DNA of 64,000 nt from Sternotherus odoratus (taxonomy: Eukaryota; Chordata; Testudines; Kinosternidae): NCBI GenBank assembly GCA_032164245.1, contig JAVMKO010000006.1, positions 11,795,001-11,859,000 of the forward strand, read 5' to 3'. The notes under the pieces were generated by a model that was given only the letters and a program-made list of their open reading frames with translations, had not been told where the DNA came from and ran no database searches. Position 1 is the first letter of the stretch. Every line of letters begins with the position of its first letter. Position numbers and translations under genes: made by a program. This document shows, in pieces, positions 36,421 through 47,345 of the stretch.

Positions 36421-36722
36421 CAGGGGTCAGCAACCTTTTAGAAGAGGTGTTCTGAGTCTTCATTTATTCACTCTGATTTAAGGTTTCTTGTACCAGTAAT
36501 ATATATTAATGTTTTTAGAAGGTCTCTTTCCATAAGTATATAATATAGAACTAAACTATTGTTGCATGTAAAGTAAATAAGGGTTTTAAAATGTTTAAGA
36601 AGCTTCATTTACAATTAAATTAAAATGCAGAGACCCCTGGACCAGTGGCCAGGACCCGGGCAGTGTGAGTGCCACTGAAAATCAGCTTGCGTGCCGCCGT
36701 TAGCATAGGTTACCTACCCCTG
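36421..36722 (+). mobile_element. hAT element with exact TSD
   Basis: The ends CAGGGGTCAGCAACC and GGTTACCTACCCCTG are inverted; the 8-bp flanks AACTATTT (36413-36420 and 36723-36730) are identical. The non-coding AT-rich interior matches 31679-31949 in reverse. Confidence 0.9.
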
Positions 36723-37665
36723 AACTATTTGTTGATTGGGTTTCCTAGGAAATACTTTGGAGGAGAGGAATAAAAACGACCGCCTCCAGACCTGGGTAGG
36801 GTCGCCCTGGCGAGAGGAACTTCGTCTACAAATTACCTTTTCCCAGGATCAAAGGACCCAAACGGCATAAAGGAGTAACTCATAGATTCATGAGTGTACT
36901 AGCAAAGCAGTTATGAACTAGTAACCACAGAAAAGCCCCTTAGTGGGGTTTGAAGAACTGTTCAAAGCATCAAAATGCGGTGCAGGATTTAATCACATCC
37001 ATGAAAGGCTTTGAAAATATAGTTGATGCTGTGAGTAGGTGTTGAAACTTTAGCACCAGCAAGTGGAATGATGTACAGTATTGCAGGGAGGGGAAAAGGA
37101 GCTTAACATGCCTAACTTAGATGGATGATTTCAAAACTTATCCAGTCTAAAATAACCGGGCAAAGCTCATGAATGCACAGATGAATCCCACTAAATGGGA
37201 TTAATGAGTTTGACTTCTAAATAGTTATGTTTCTTTTTGCAAAGAACTTGATTGCCATCCAAATTTATAAGCATCCAATGTGTAACGACAAACAAAGGGG
37301 AGCATTTTCTCTTTGCAGATCCCTGAGGAGAACCAAAAGGAAAATAGGAAATACATCTGATAAATTAAAAACACATTCTCTTAAATTCTGGCAAACATGA
37401 GTGACAAAATATGAAAGGCAGGATCTGCTGGATTTCCCAGTGGAACAACTGATGGAAAGCAAGCTGTAAATTGAAATTATTCTTTAGTCCATTTAAAATT
37501 ATGCATTTAATAAACAGGGACACTAAAAAATATTATAGTGTTTTCTCTTCAATTCACTTTCAGTGCCCACGAGTTGCATTATCAGTACTGAAACTCTGCT
37601 GAAGGATAATTTCCTAGTTGGTGGGGTTTTTTTGGGAGGGTGGGGGGTTGGCTGTGGTTGAGGAA

Positions 37666-37847
37666 AGTGCTTAAACATATGCTTAATACAAGAACAAGGG
37701 TATAATCAACTAAATTAGAAAATGGCAAACAAAAAAATACAATTAAATAATTATTAAGTGCTTAAACATATGCATAATACCAGAACAAGGGTATAATCAA
37801 CTTAATTAGAAAATGGCGAACAAAAAAATATAATTAAACTGTGGAAT
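37666..37847 (+). repeat. 91-bp tandem duplication
   Basis: The block starting agtgcttaaacatatgc at 37666 is repeated from 37757 with few mismatches (both contain gaacaagggtataatcaac). The second copy runs into LINE tail sequence. Confidence 0.85.
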
Positions 37848-38175
37848 TCATTATCACAGGAAGTCACTGAGGCCAAGAATTTAGGAGAATTCAAAAGGGG
37901 ATTGAAGACTGGCATGGAGATCAAGGATATCCAGAGTCACCATGATTAACGATAACAAAACATTTGGAAGGGATATTAAACCTTGTGCTTCACGTTTTAA
38001 GCCAGTTGTTAGAAATCAGAGTGAGACATAATGTCAGAGGCAGATTATCCCGCTTCTGCCTGCTGCAGGGTACTTATGTCTTCCTCTGAAACATCTGGTA
38101 TCTGTCACTGTTGGAGAAAGGATAGTGGATTAGATGGACCATGGGTCCCATTCAGTAAGACTATTCCTGTGTTAA
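37836..38175 (+). mobile_element. L3/CR1-type LINE 3' end
   Basis: Ctgtggaattcattatcaca, then gtggattagatggaccatggg and ttcagtaagactattcctgtg, the usual 3' terminal arrangement. Confidence 0.7.
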
Positions 38176-38781
38176 GCCCCATTACTTCAATGGGAGTTAA
38201 GCATGTGTTGGGATGATTTCCTAATGTCTTTGTGAGCAATATCCTTTGTTAGCTCAAAGACTGACTATAAAGAAAGTGAGTTGCTTCTAAGTTCTTGGAT
38301 CATACATACCACATCCCTGCTTTGTTTAATGGGTAGGTCCCAATTTATGGTGTGTGTTCCTTTTTAAAAATAAATTCAAGCTATCTTGAAAGGTGAGCAC
38401 TCTTCAGTGTCCTAGTTATGTCACCAGGTATGAAATTTCCAGTTTGTGCAAGTGAAAGAAAGCATGTGCATAAAAGACTAAAGTATCCAGCAGAAAAAAA
38501 TCTGAGCTTTACTGATAGTTTTCCTCCTTAAGCTATACAGAAAAAATTCAAAGAGACTGCAGTGTATCACATGGTTGGTATCACTTTGAAATGGTTGGCT
38601 GCAGTACAGATAGCATGACTTTCTCTATCTCCGTTCCTTCAGAAGGGACCCTGAAATATGCTTGTGATGTTTAACTCTTTCCCTTTAAGCCTTGATCAGG
38701 TTGGCAGCATTTTTGTTGTTTTTTTAAAAAAAAGTCTAATGGGCAGAGCTGGTTGAAAAATGGGAAAAAATTTCAACCCAT

Positions 38782-39729
38782 TTGTGACATACCCAGGATA
38801 CAATCCCAACTAATGGGGGGGGGGGGTGTCACCCCTGCCCTCTAACCTGGAGTGCCCTTCACACTGCTTTGCCACTGTACCCTCACGCCTGGACTGCTCA
38901 CAAAAGGCCTCCATAACGCAAGTCACTCACTCCCAGCTTTGTGTTCGTGTTGCCGCCAGCCAGCCATACTCTGGCTCTTACCAGATGTGTTTATAGTACA
39001 GAATGACCCAACTCACTCCCAGTCTTAGATTTCCCCCAGAAGTATATGTCCCGTACAGCCCACCGTCTCCTGGATGATACAAGTGTGTTAAATCCATTAT
39101 TTCTTTAAGATAATAATATGCCAGTTTATTATTTCAAGTAGTTCTTCACCCTCTTCGGTTCAGACACACTGGATTAGATAAAACAGTAAAACAAGTGTAT
39201 TAATTACTGAGAGAGAGATTTTAAGTGAATCCAAGTAATGAGGCATGAAAGTCAGAAATGGTTACAAGAAAAAATAAAGATAAAACACAAGTAGGGCTTA
39301 ATTTAACATGCTATGTTAAATTCAAAGGAAAGTTTTCTCATCACATGGTCTCAACCGTCTGACTGGCCCAACTTCTTAGGCCAGGGCCCCTTTTCTATTT
39401 AATGGCTGCTCCCTTTCACCCTTCTCAAGCAGTGAATTGATGGGGGGATAGGGAGGTAGAGAAAATAGGGTGCCTTGGGGTGTTTATTCCTTCTTTTAAC
39501 AATGTCAGTCTCGCACTTGGAAAACATTTCTAGCTGAGATTCAGGAGACAGAGTATCTATATGTAACAATGGTTCCTGCTGGGTTTTGCCACCAGTTTGA
39601 ACTTCCCTTGTCTCCCTTCCTGCTTGATAACTGTGTTTACTGCTTATGTGCAGATAGACCTGTTTGCCACATGTTTGAAACATAACCTCATATGGGGAAA
39701 TCTTATAACTTCACATAAAATGTGTCACC
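38782..39729 (-). mobile_element. Possible LTR-like repeat
   Basis: It runs between tgtgacatacccagg and ataaaatgtgtcacc, which are approximate inverted ends. No clear target duplication or coding region was found. Confidence 0.35.
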
Positions 39730-40089
39730 ACATTGTATCAGGACAGTATTGACCAGCGAATTATGAATTTTTGAATGATACTTTACAAGATCTACCTTGT
39801 ACAAAGATTCTAACAGTAGTGGGTAGGGTGTGGACATGGGGACATTCTATCAGGCCATTTTTAGGAGGTAAATGTGGGGGTTATTACAGTAGTAGCCAGA
39901 GATGACTCATACTTGCTGATAGTGGGAGGACAGAGTGAGGGCAGGAGCTTCAGCAGGTGCTACTGAGTATGCTCAATATAAGTCAAGCAGCAAATTGGGG
40001 GTGGGAGAGAAGAGGAGGGCATATGACCCCCATGTGTCCCACCCGTCACTTCTGGTACTAGTAGCTACACTTTCAAATATGATTAGGGG

Positions 40090-40205
40090 AAGCCAGACAA
40101 AGCCCTGGCTGCGATAATTTAGTTGGGGATTGGTCCTGCTTTGAGCAGGGGGTTGGACTAGATGACTCGTGAGGTCCCTTCCAACCCTGATATTCTATGA
40201 TTCTA
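40090..40205 (+). mobile_element. CR1 3' end
   Basis: Gacaaagccctggctgcgat, then gagcagggggttggactaga and ccaaccctgatattctatgattcta: the near-consensus CR1 3' terminus. Confidence 0.9.
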
Positions 40206-40499
40206 AGTGGTGTCGATGATAAGCTAATTGGAGAAAGTCACAACTCTACAGTCTCCTGAGTTGTAACTATGCTGAACACCATGGCATGCAGAACTTCCTG
40301 GCATCAACTTGATTAGAACCTTTACTCTCCTATACCAAGGCCTGGGCCCCGAGCACTTTCCTAGAGGAGACTCTCCATTAGCATTCTGCAGTAAATGTTA
40401 CATAATACACAGTTGATCCGCTCTGATTCTATCCAGTAGAGGGCAGCAGAACACCTACACTGGCCTGTTCGTTGCTACCGTGTTTCCCCGAAAATAAGA

Positions 40500-40622
40500 C
40501 GTACCCCAAAAATAAGACATACCTCCAGTTTTGCCTCCCGCATTAATATAAGGCATCCCCCCGAAAATAAGGCATCCCCCCGAAAATAAGGCATCCCCCC
40601 GAAAATAAGGCGTCCCCCCCCC
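40500..40622. repeat. Minisatellite derived from the transposon end
   Basis: The terminal motif cccccgaaaataaggcat is repeated in tandem several times just inside the left end (about 40557-40612). Confidence 0.85.
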
Positions 40623-40804
40623 CCGAAGCTACCGGTGCCGTAAGGAGTCACCGTAGAGGCGGGCGCAGCTGCGCAGCTCACTGATTGGCCGCAGCGCAGC
40701 CGGAGCTGTTCTTTAAATCAGAGAGCCTGCGCCGTCGCCAGGACAAGCTGCCGCCTGCTGCTCGCTTTGCCCTGACGGAGTCTGGCTGACTCACAGACTC
40801 ACGC

Positions 40805-41590
40805 AGGGCCGGCGACAGGAATTTTGGGGCCCCGTACGGCAGATCATACGGGGGCCCCTCCCCCAGTCTCCTGCCGCCCGCGCCCCCCCTCCCCCCCCCC
40901 GTCTTGGAGCACTAACCTCACTAACCGCTCCTTCCGGGGGGCCGCAGCACCCTCCTGCCTGCAGGAGCAGGCAGCAAGTCTCACTGCCCCAGGCAGAGGC
41001 TCTCTGCCACTGCACGTGGTGCAAGGAGGGGGAAGGAGGCTGCTTGCAGCCTGCACCGGCAGAGGGGGAGGGGCAGAGAGCCCCTGGCCGCCGCCTCCCC
41101 CAACCCGGCTCCGAGTCGGACCCTCATCAGCCCCCTCCCCCCTCATCAAGAGTCAGGGGCAGCGGCAGGACAGCTCTCTGCCGCTGCCTCACATGCTGCA
41201 GGGGCGGGGGAAGGGGGCTGCTTGCCTAGGAGCAGTGAGGAGGGTGGCTACAGACAGCGCCCAGCCGCCCCCCCCCCCCAACCAGCCCCTGACCCACCTG
41301 CTGGCTGCCCCCTGGCCCAGCTCAGAACAGTTCCCGAGGGTAAGCAGCTGGGGCCCTGGATCCCCAACCCACGGTGGGGCTGCACCCCTGCACCTGGAGC
41401 CGGGCCCCTGCACCCCTGACCCATTGCTTCCTCAGACCCTGCCCCCATGGGTCCAGTGGGGGGGGGGAAGCCTCTACTTCCCCTCCCCATCCCCTCTACT
41501 TCCCCCCCCTCCATTCCCCCCGTCCCCCATTCCCCCTCCCCCCCCATGTGTCCCGATATTTTTTTCTTGTCATCTGGTCACCCTAGTTTG
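40805..41590. mobile_element. hAT fragment nested in mariner-like element
   Basis: The left end CAGGGCCGGCGACAGGAATT is nearly that of the 2907 element. Its partner right end is absent. The segment ends instead in catctggtcaccctag, resembling the right end of a different hAT (56706-56827), so it is chimeric or deleted. Confidence 0.5.
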
Positions 41591-42404
41591 TCTGGTTATG
41601 CTGGTTTATCTGATTATGCTGGTTATGTTTGTCTGGTTATGCTGGTTTGTGATGACAACTACTACCGTACCGTATACAGGTAGTAAACTTCCTTTTTTTT
41701 TGTTCAACAATAAATGTGTACTGTATTCTTCTTCATGGAAAAATAAGACATCCCCTGAAAATAAGACATAGCGCATCTTTGGGAGCAAAAATTAATATGA
41801 CACTGTCTTATTTTCGGGGAAACAGGGTATATTCATGTCTTTTATCTGATGCAAATGTCTACTGCCTTTGATCTGAGAAGCTAAGCAAGGTCAAACCTGG
41901 TCAGTGCTGGGGTCGTTCTAGGTGCTCTGTAAACAGGAAAATGCAAGATCACTATGATTTTATGTTTAGATATCCGTTAATATGTGTGAATGGCTTTATT
42001 GATATAGACAATAGTTCTGTGATTTAGAAATGACTCAGTGCATGTTTTGCCTAACTTTAACTTTGCAGGAAGATATCTTTATTATGGCTAAATTAGTCCT
42101 CATTTTTTTAAAAAATTGACTAATGATTTGGGGTAATTCAGTTTTTGTGCACACAGTGAGATAATTTAAAGGGGCCTTTTTTTCAGAAAGTGCTAAATGC
42201 CAAGCGTCTGATAAACCAGGCTCCTTTATGAGGCTGCCAGGCGGGCATCAAAAAATGGAGTCCCCTAAAACCACTGATCACTCCTAAAAATATAGGTCTC
42301 TATGTCTTGTTTAATACTTAAAGTAAAATATCCCCCAAAGGGTGATGCTTAGATGTAGCATGAGAGTACCAAAGATGAGGTAAACAGCATTCATTGAGCA
42401 AGTG

Positions 42405-43370
42405 ACAATTATGATCTAGTGGATAGGACACTGGACTGGGACTCTGGAGATATGGGTCCAGTTCTTCTCTTTGCCATTGTCTTGTTCTGTGACCAGGCAC
42501 AAATATTTTCTCTCTCTGCAGTTTCCCTGTCTTTAAACCGGGGTTATAATCTATATATATAAAAGTCAAGTGGTGTATGTATGTATGTGTGTATGTATGT
42601 ATGTATGTACGTATGACTGCGAAGTCCTCCCGCACCGTTTGAGCCAGAGACTTGAATTTTGGTACAGTGAGGGGTCTTGGGGTCTAGATGCTGGTAAGGG
42701 TCGAAAAATTTTCGGATCTCACCTCTGACGCCCCCCAGGGGTGAAAGTCTTTCAGGGCCAATCACATCAACTGGGCAGTTAGGTGGTGATGATGTCATAA
42801 TACCCCCCTCCAACAGACACCTCACTCGCTCAGCTCACCCCTCCCACCTCCCCAACGGAACCCCGGAGATCCCTCAGTTCTCTGCCCCTCCCACCTCCCC
42901 AACGGAACCCCGGAGATCCCTCAGTTCTCTGCCCCTCCCCCCTCCCGAACGGAACCCCGGAGATCACTCAGTTCTCTGCCCCTCCCCCCTCCCCAACGGA
43001 ACCCCGGACTACATCAGCCCTGTGCCCCCCCTCCCCCACCTGCGAAGGTCCCTGGAATCCATCGGCTCTGGGCCCCCTCCCCGCCTGCGATGGATCCGAA
43101 TTGGGTTTGGTGGGACGGTAAGTGAGGTGGGGGTGTCGGATTCGGTCGGGGGGTGAGGTGTGGGTGTTGCGTTTGCTTCGGGGGGTGGGAAGGTGTCGGG
43201 GTGGGTGAGGGGTGAGGTGTGGGTGTTGGGGTTGGTCAGGGGGTGTCAGCTGTCTGCCACCTCCCCACCTCCGACTGACCCGAGCAGCGCCGGGCACTTA
43301 TGCTAGTGATTGATAACCTTGTAAAGTGCTCCGAGATACATGGCTCAAAAACATTATATAAAAGAAGAAG
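42405..43370 (+). mobile_element. MIR-like tRNA-derived SINE split by a Helitron
   Basis: The SINE head is 42405-42549 (tgatctagtggataggacac, gggtccagttcttctctt, tttccctgtctttaaaccgg). Its tail resumes at 43307 (tgattgataaccttgtaaag, tgctccgagatacatggctc). Joining 42549 to 43307 gives the uninterrupted SINE. Confidence 0.8.
42550..43306 (+). mobile_element. Helitron-like element with clean A/T insertion
   Basis: It starts TCTATATATATAAAAGTCAA and ends in a hairpin-forming CCCGAGCAGCGCCGGG, then CACTTATGCTAG. It is flanked by A (42549) and T (43307) with no target duplication or terminal inverted repeats. A (TGTA)n run follows the 5' end. The interior is GC-rich repeats without helicase. It is the same family as 9644-11284 and 52890-53198. 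Confidence 0.82.
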
Positions 43371-43432
43371 TATTCTCCCTGTTCTATGGATAACCATAAA
43401 TTAAATTTTATGTTGTATTTTTTTCTGCTTAG

Positions 43433-43583
43433 GAACCCTCCAGAGAGAGAGAATTTTTAAAAATTTTACTCGGAAACGCCAGAGGGCTATGCGAAGAAGA
43501 GTACATCAAGTCAATGGGCACAAATTTATGGCTACATATTTGCGACAACCAACGTACTGCTCCCACTGCAAGGAGTTTATCTG
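43433..43583 (+). CDS. PRKCH: PRKCH exon: pseudosubstrate and start of C1A finger
   Basis: The 151-nt exon completes the split glycine codon and encodes [11 protein letters not shown], then the autoinhibitory pseudosubstrate [17 protein letters not shown] (bases 43468-43518), then the first half of C1A ([21 protein letters not shown]). The pseudosubstrate has alanine where a substrate would have Ser/Thr, so it can occupy the kinase active site until lipid binds. [11 protein letters not shown] distinguishes eta from epsilon (PRKRQGAVRRR). The first zinc ligands are present: His, then Cys after 12 residues, then C-x2-C. The acceptor AG is 43431-43432 and the donor is gtaaga at 43584. Two bases of a Trp codon carry over to 44583. 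It follows a 34.5-kb intron, the largest in the window. Confidence 0.95.
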
Positions 43584-44582
43584 GTAAGAATGACTTAAAA
43601 AACAACCAGCTGGGCTTTTCCTTCCACTGAGGGTTTGTGCACATGGAGAGTGCACTTCATCCCAGGCTGTGATTGTACAGCTCACTATTCTGCTGCACAT
43701 TAAGTGGCTGTGTGAACCCCACTACTGCAGCAGTAGGTCAAAGTGCACTATGGAACTTTTAGTGCAGAGTAGCAGGGCTCATGCTGTGAGTTAGTACACA
43801 GCAAGCTAGTGCTTTGCAGATTTACACCGAGCTTACTATGTGCTAACTGACCATGTGGACAAGCGCATGACCATTAGTTACGTGTTGCTTTACAAATGTC
43901 AATTATGGAACAGAGCTTATAGCCTGATCTAGACAAGACTAATGGTTATACAAGACCCTGGACAGCAGTTCAGTTGATGTTGTGGGAATTACTGGTGGTG
44001 AGAAGAAAGCAGGAATGGCTGTTTGCAGAAGTGGGTTTGAAGGAGGAGAGAGTGAATGCTGGGTGAATGAGGAGAAGAAAACCATTCAAGGCGTAAAGAG
44101 CAGGTTAATAGATGTGGAGCTAAAATGGGTAGAAAGGTAGGGGGTAACAATCCATTCAACTGAAATGGCTGAGAGGAGCATGGGTAGAGGAAGAGGCAAA
44201 TATCTCCCACTCTTACATCTCTCTATTCCATGTGAAACATAAGGCCTTCAGAGGTAATTATGGAGGTCCTGTAATCTGGTCCATCTAATAATTGTTGGGT
44301 TTAGAGTAATGTAGAAGTACCTAAGGAAATACAGTGAGAGATTTAATGTGGAAAAAAAGATGCATTTTGATAGCTTACCCTGTGAGCCAAAGCCTTGTCC
44401 CTTTGCTACATGCAGTGAATCAGAGCCTGCTCATTGTCGTCTTGTCACCACTGGCTCTTTGCTTTGGAAATCCGAATGCTTGGGCTCCATTGCCTTTCAC
44501 TTATGCCCTCATGAAACTACTGCTAAACTGTTTTGGTTTGTGATTGTGAATCACGTTCCATGTTTTGTTTTGTTTCGAACAG
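43584..44582 (+). other. PRKCH: PRKCH intron between C1A exons
   Basis: A 999-bp GT-AG intron with no repeat or RNA gene that I recognise. Confidence 0.9.
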
Positions 44583-44617
44583 GGGAGTATTTGGGAAGCA
44601 GGGATACCAGTGCCAAG
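44583..44617 (+). CDS. PRKCH: PRKCH micro-exon: middle of C1A finger
   Basis: This 35-nt micro-exon completes the Trp codon and encodes GVFGKQGYQCQ plus the first base of a Val codon. It supplies the third cysteine ligand of C1A and part of the loop that inserts into membrane on diacylglycerol or phorbol-ester binding. The acceptor is cgaacag (AG 44581-44582) and the donor gtaaag (GT 44618-44619). Although very short, it keeps phase exactly (1 + 33 + 1 nt) and is required to join the flanking exons in frame. An ORF length cutoff would miss it. Confidence 0.94.
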
Positions 44618-45494
44618 GTAAAGTGTTATATCCATATACCGTATATTATAGAATATTCCAACACTGAGCTGCATCGCCTTCCAACAAGGCCATGCTGACT
44701 GCACTTTTCTCTGAAGTCACTATTCATTCTGCTCTTTGAGCCAGCCAAACTGGTGTGAATTAGCAGTGATAGGCTGGCTGCATGAGAGCTTGCTCATACC
44801 TATGCCTGCAGGAGCATCCTCATGCGATGACCCCAATTCCTGTGCTCCATGGGGGTGGACTCCTGCCACTTCATTGAGCCCCACTGAAGTCAGTGGAACT
44901 CCTCGTAGTTCATTGTCAGTTTGGGACCTGTGTCACCTCAACATAGTGTCCAGTCTTCATTAGGCATGCAGTCTCCAGGCCCCTGTGTGGATGGCTTTTC
45001 CCTCCAATAATTCTGTTAACCATGCAATTAAAAACAATTTACATTAGAGAAATTACTTCAAAGGGATATTCTGTGGTTTGACCTAGTATTTTTGCCGAAT
45101 GCAAAGTAATATGCTGTATTGATTTTTACAGTATTTTTTTCTTATAATGAATTCTCATTAGTTCGTCTTGGCCTCTCCCTTTCCATGTGCCTTTGCACTA
45201 GAGTGCTATGCAATATGACTAAGTTGGCTTCCTGCAGGAATGGTCTTTCAGTAAGTCTTAATAATGAAGCTTGGCTCTTACGAGGTGTGCTGGGACACCA
45301 GTGTGTTCACATTGACTCGACCTGCAGATAAACCAAATGTTTCCTGCCTAAGCTCAACAAAAAGAAAGGGTTCATTTACTGATAGGCTCTTGCAAATGCA
45401 AGCCAGTGGATGGCACTGGGGGATCTATAGATACACACTCACCAGTGAGGTAACAAAGTCCTGTGGCACCTTAAAGACTAACTATAAAGTTTTG

Positions 45495-45532
45495 AAGCAT
45501 GAGCTTTCGTGGGCTAATACCCACTTCGTCGG
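45495..45532 (-). ncRNA. Hammerhead-ribozyme-like motif, mirrored - arm
   Basis: The exact reverse-complement copy of the 45547-45584 motif in the other palindrome arm. Transcription of either strand would carry both arms, and the long hairpin would probably dominate folding. Confidence 0.3.
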
Positions 45533-45546
45533 ATGCAGGCCTGCAT

Positions 45547-45584
45547 CCGACGAAGTGGGTATTAGCCCACGAAAGCTCATGCTT
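45547..45584 (+). ncRNA. Hammerhead-ribozyme-like motif, + arm
   Basis: CCGACGA (45547-45553), extra A, GTGGGT/GCCCAC stem, GAAA (45571-45574), then AGC TCAT GCT as a minimal stem III. The core has C for U at its second position. Confidence 0.35.
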
Positions 45585-46144
45585 CAAAACTTTATAGTTA
45601 GTCTTTAAGGTGCCACAGGACTTTGTTACCTCTGCTATTCCAGACTAACACGGCTACCTCCCTGACTCTCTACTCACCAGTGAGTTACATTTGGCCATGC
45701 AAATATCCCGTCTTGGAGGCACATTTAACCTCGCAAATATCCCTTCTTCTGTGTCTGGGGTCCTAAAAGTATCAAAGCAATGTCCCCTTTGGCCTTTGTT
45801 TGCATCACCTGTAATATTCTTTATTGGAAGATTTCGGTGAACATACTGATTATTAGTCCTGTTTGGATTGCACTGACATTTCTGTGTGTATCTCCCCATA
45901 ATTGTATAGGCTGAGATTTTCGAAACTTCTTAGAGGATTTGGGCCTCCAATTTCTGTTAAAATAAATGGAAACTGGATATCCAAATCCTTTAGGCAGCTT
46001 TGAAAATCTCAGGTAAGATGTACGTTTCTCCTATCGTTCCATTACCTCCTGCTGATTTAAATGGAATCTAACAGAGCCCAGTTTATTGTTTGATACATTT
46101 TTAGTCTTTTTGATAAAGTTCAATATGTTTCTTTTGTTTCCTAG

Positions 46145-46233
46145 TATGCACCTGTGTTGTACACAAGCGTTGCCATCATCTAATTGTTACAGCCTGCACG
46201 TGCCAAAACAATATTAACAAGACAGACACCAAG
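46145..46233 (+). CDS. PRKCH: PRKCH exon: end of C1A finger and C1A-C1B linker
   Basis: The 89-nt exon completes a Val codon and encodes CTCVVHKRCHHLIVTACTCQ followed by NNINKTDTK. It supplies the remaining C1A ligands, so that with the two previous exons the H-x12-C-x2-C-x14-C-x2-C-x4-H-x2-C-x7-C pattern is complete and a folded zinc finger is predicted. The sequence HHLIVTACTCQNNINK fits eta; epsilon has a different tail. The acceptor is tttcctag (AG 46143-46144) and the donor is gtaaag (GT 46234-46235). It ends on a codon boundary (phase 0). Confidence 0.95.
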
Positions 46234-46387
46234 GTAAAGTCACGGTTGGTTACTTGGATCGTAGGACTGCCTGATTCTTCAGGTTTGTGTGGGTGGTAGT
46301 GGTTGCAAAATAATGAAATTTATTTTTCTTTGGCTTCTAATCTCCATTCAGATATTCATAGATGTTAAGGCCAGAAGTGACCATTTA

Positions 46388-47345
46388 GGGCTGGTCCCCA
46401 CTACAGCTTAACGTCGACTTTAGCGACGTTAAGTCGATATAAACATGTACCCGTCCTCACATGCATGTCATTTGAGTCGATTTAAAGGGACCTCAAAATC
46501 GACTTCTGTACTCCTCCCTAACGAGAGGAGTAGCGCTGAAATCGACCTCTCTGGGTCGATTGTGAACTAGTGAGGATGCATGTGACAACTAGCCTCCGAC
46601 CTTCCACAATGCCCGTTTGCTCCCCAGGGGACAAGCCACCAGTCCGAGCAGCTCCGCGGACCCCCTGTGCCCGCCCGAGCAGCTAGCTCCGCGCCGGCTC
46701 CCCCCCGTCCGCCCGAGCAGCTAGCTCCGCGCCGGCTCCCCCCCGCCCGCCCGAGCAGCTAGCTCCGCGCCGGCTCCCCCCCGCCCGCCCGAGCAGCTAG
46801 CTCCGCGCCGGCTCCCCCCCGCCCGCCCGAGCAGCTAGCTCCGCGCCGGCTCCCCCCCGCCCGCCCGAGCAGCTAGCTCCGCGCCGGCTCCCCCCCGCCC
46901 GCCCGAGCAGGGGTCCGCGGAGCTGCTCGGGCGGGTGGGGGGGAGCCGGTGCGGAGCTGCTCGGGCGGGCACGGGGGATCCGCGGAGCTGCTTGGGTGGG
47001 CTGGGGGGGGGGAGCTGGCGTGGAGCTAGCTGCTCGGGGGGGTCTGTGGAGCTGCTCGGGCGGGCACGGGGGGGAGCCGGCGCCGAGCTGTTCGGGCAGG
47101 CACGGGGGGTCCCCTGGGGAGCGTGCCCGGCTGCCTCGAAAGGTGGTGCCTGCTGGGGACTCCCGGAACAGTGGGATATCTACCCACAGTGCAACACTCA
47201 CTATGTCGACACTTGCCACAGTTGTGGGGACAGACACTGCCGACTTGCTGTGCTTAGTGGGGACGCACAAAATCGACTCTATACAGTCTGCTTTAAAAAA
47301 TCGATTTAAGGGAAATCGACCTCCTGCTGTAGTGAAGACATACCC
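46388..47345 (+). mobile_element. Harbinger-like element with internal minisatellite
   Basis: It starts GGGCTGGTCCCCACTACAGC after TTA (46385-46387) and ends CTGTAGTGAAGACATACCC before TAC. Both ends contain inverted GTAGTG / CACTAC blocks. Its first 170 bp match 1-249 in reverse. No transposase is encoded. Confidence 0.75.
46677..46904. repeat. 38-bp GC-rich minisatellite, six units
   Basis: 'gagcagctag' recurs at 46677, 46715, 46753, 46791, 46829 and 46867, an exact 38-bp period; the units are nearly identical. An inverted, diverged cluster of the same sequence follows (46910-47100). Confidence 0.92.

Larger units (their letters stand above)
40478..41827. mobile_element. Mariner-like element with TA target and expanded terminal motif
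   Basis: The ends CCGTGTTTCCCCGAAAATAA and TTATTTTCGGGGAAACAGGG are inverted repeats, flanked by TA (40476-40477 and 41828-41829). No transposase is encoded. The GC-rich centre (about 40805-41590) is foreign, starting with a hAT-type end. The 315-aa frame 40824-41771 is low-complexity and not believed. Confidence 0.8.
8880..43432 (+). other. PRKCH: PRKCH 34.5-kb intron
   Basis: The intron starts gtaaga and ends tgcttag. It is a dense transposon landscape, itemised below. Parts where nothing could be named include 11.7-13.4, 15.6-18.2, 25.3-26.1, 34.5-36.4 and 41.9-42.4 kb. None of the many short ORFs here shows a cellular protein family. Confidence 0.85.
45450..45671. mobile_element. Palindromic Penelope-associated element
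   Basis: A 222-bp insertion between identical 13-bp ACTCACCAGTGAG repeats (45437-45449 and 45672-45684). Nearly all of it is a perfect palindrome with 93-bp arms, 45447-45539 and 45540-45632, checked base by base, with no spacer. It is followed by cagactaacacggctacct, as in other copies. Confidence 0.9.
44618..46144 (+). other. PRKCH: PRKCH intron with perfect palindrome
   Basis: A 1.5-kb GT-AG intron. Its only notable content is the palindromic Penelope-associated element at 45450-45671. Confidence 0.9.

Noticed and set aside
40824..41771. Longest open frame in the window (315 codons, + strand)
   Set aside because: It lies in the GC-rich core of a transposon, is proline-rich low complexity, runs across element boundaries, and matches no domain. 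GC-rich DNA lacks stop codons by composition.
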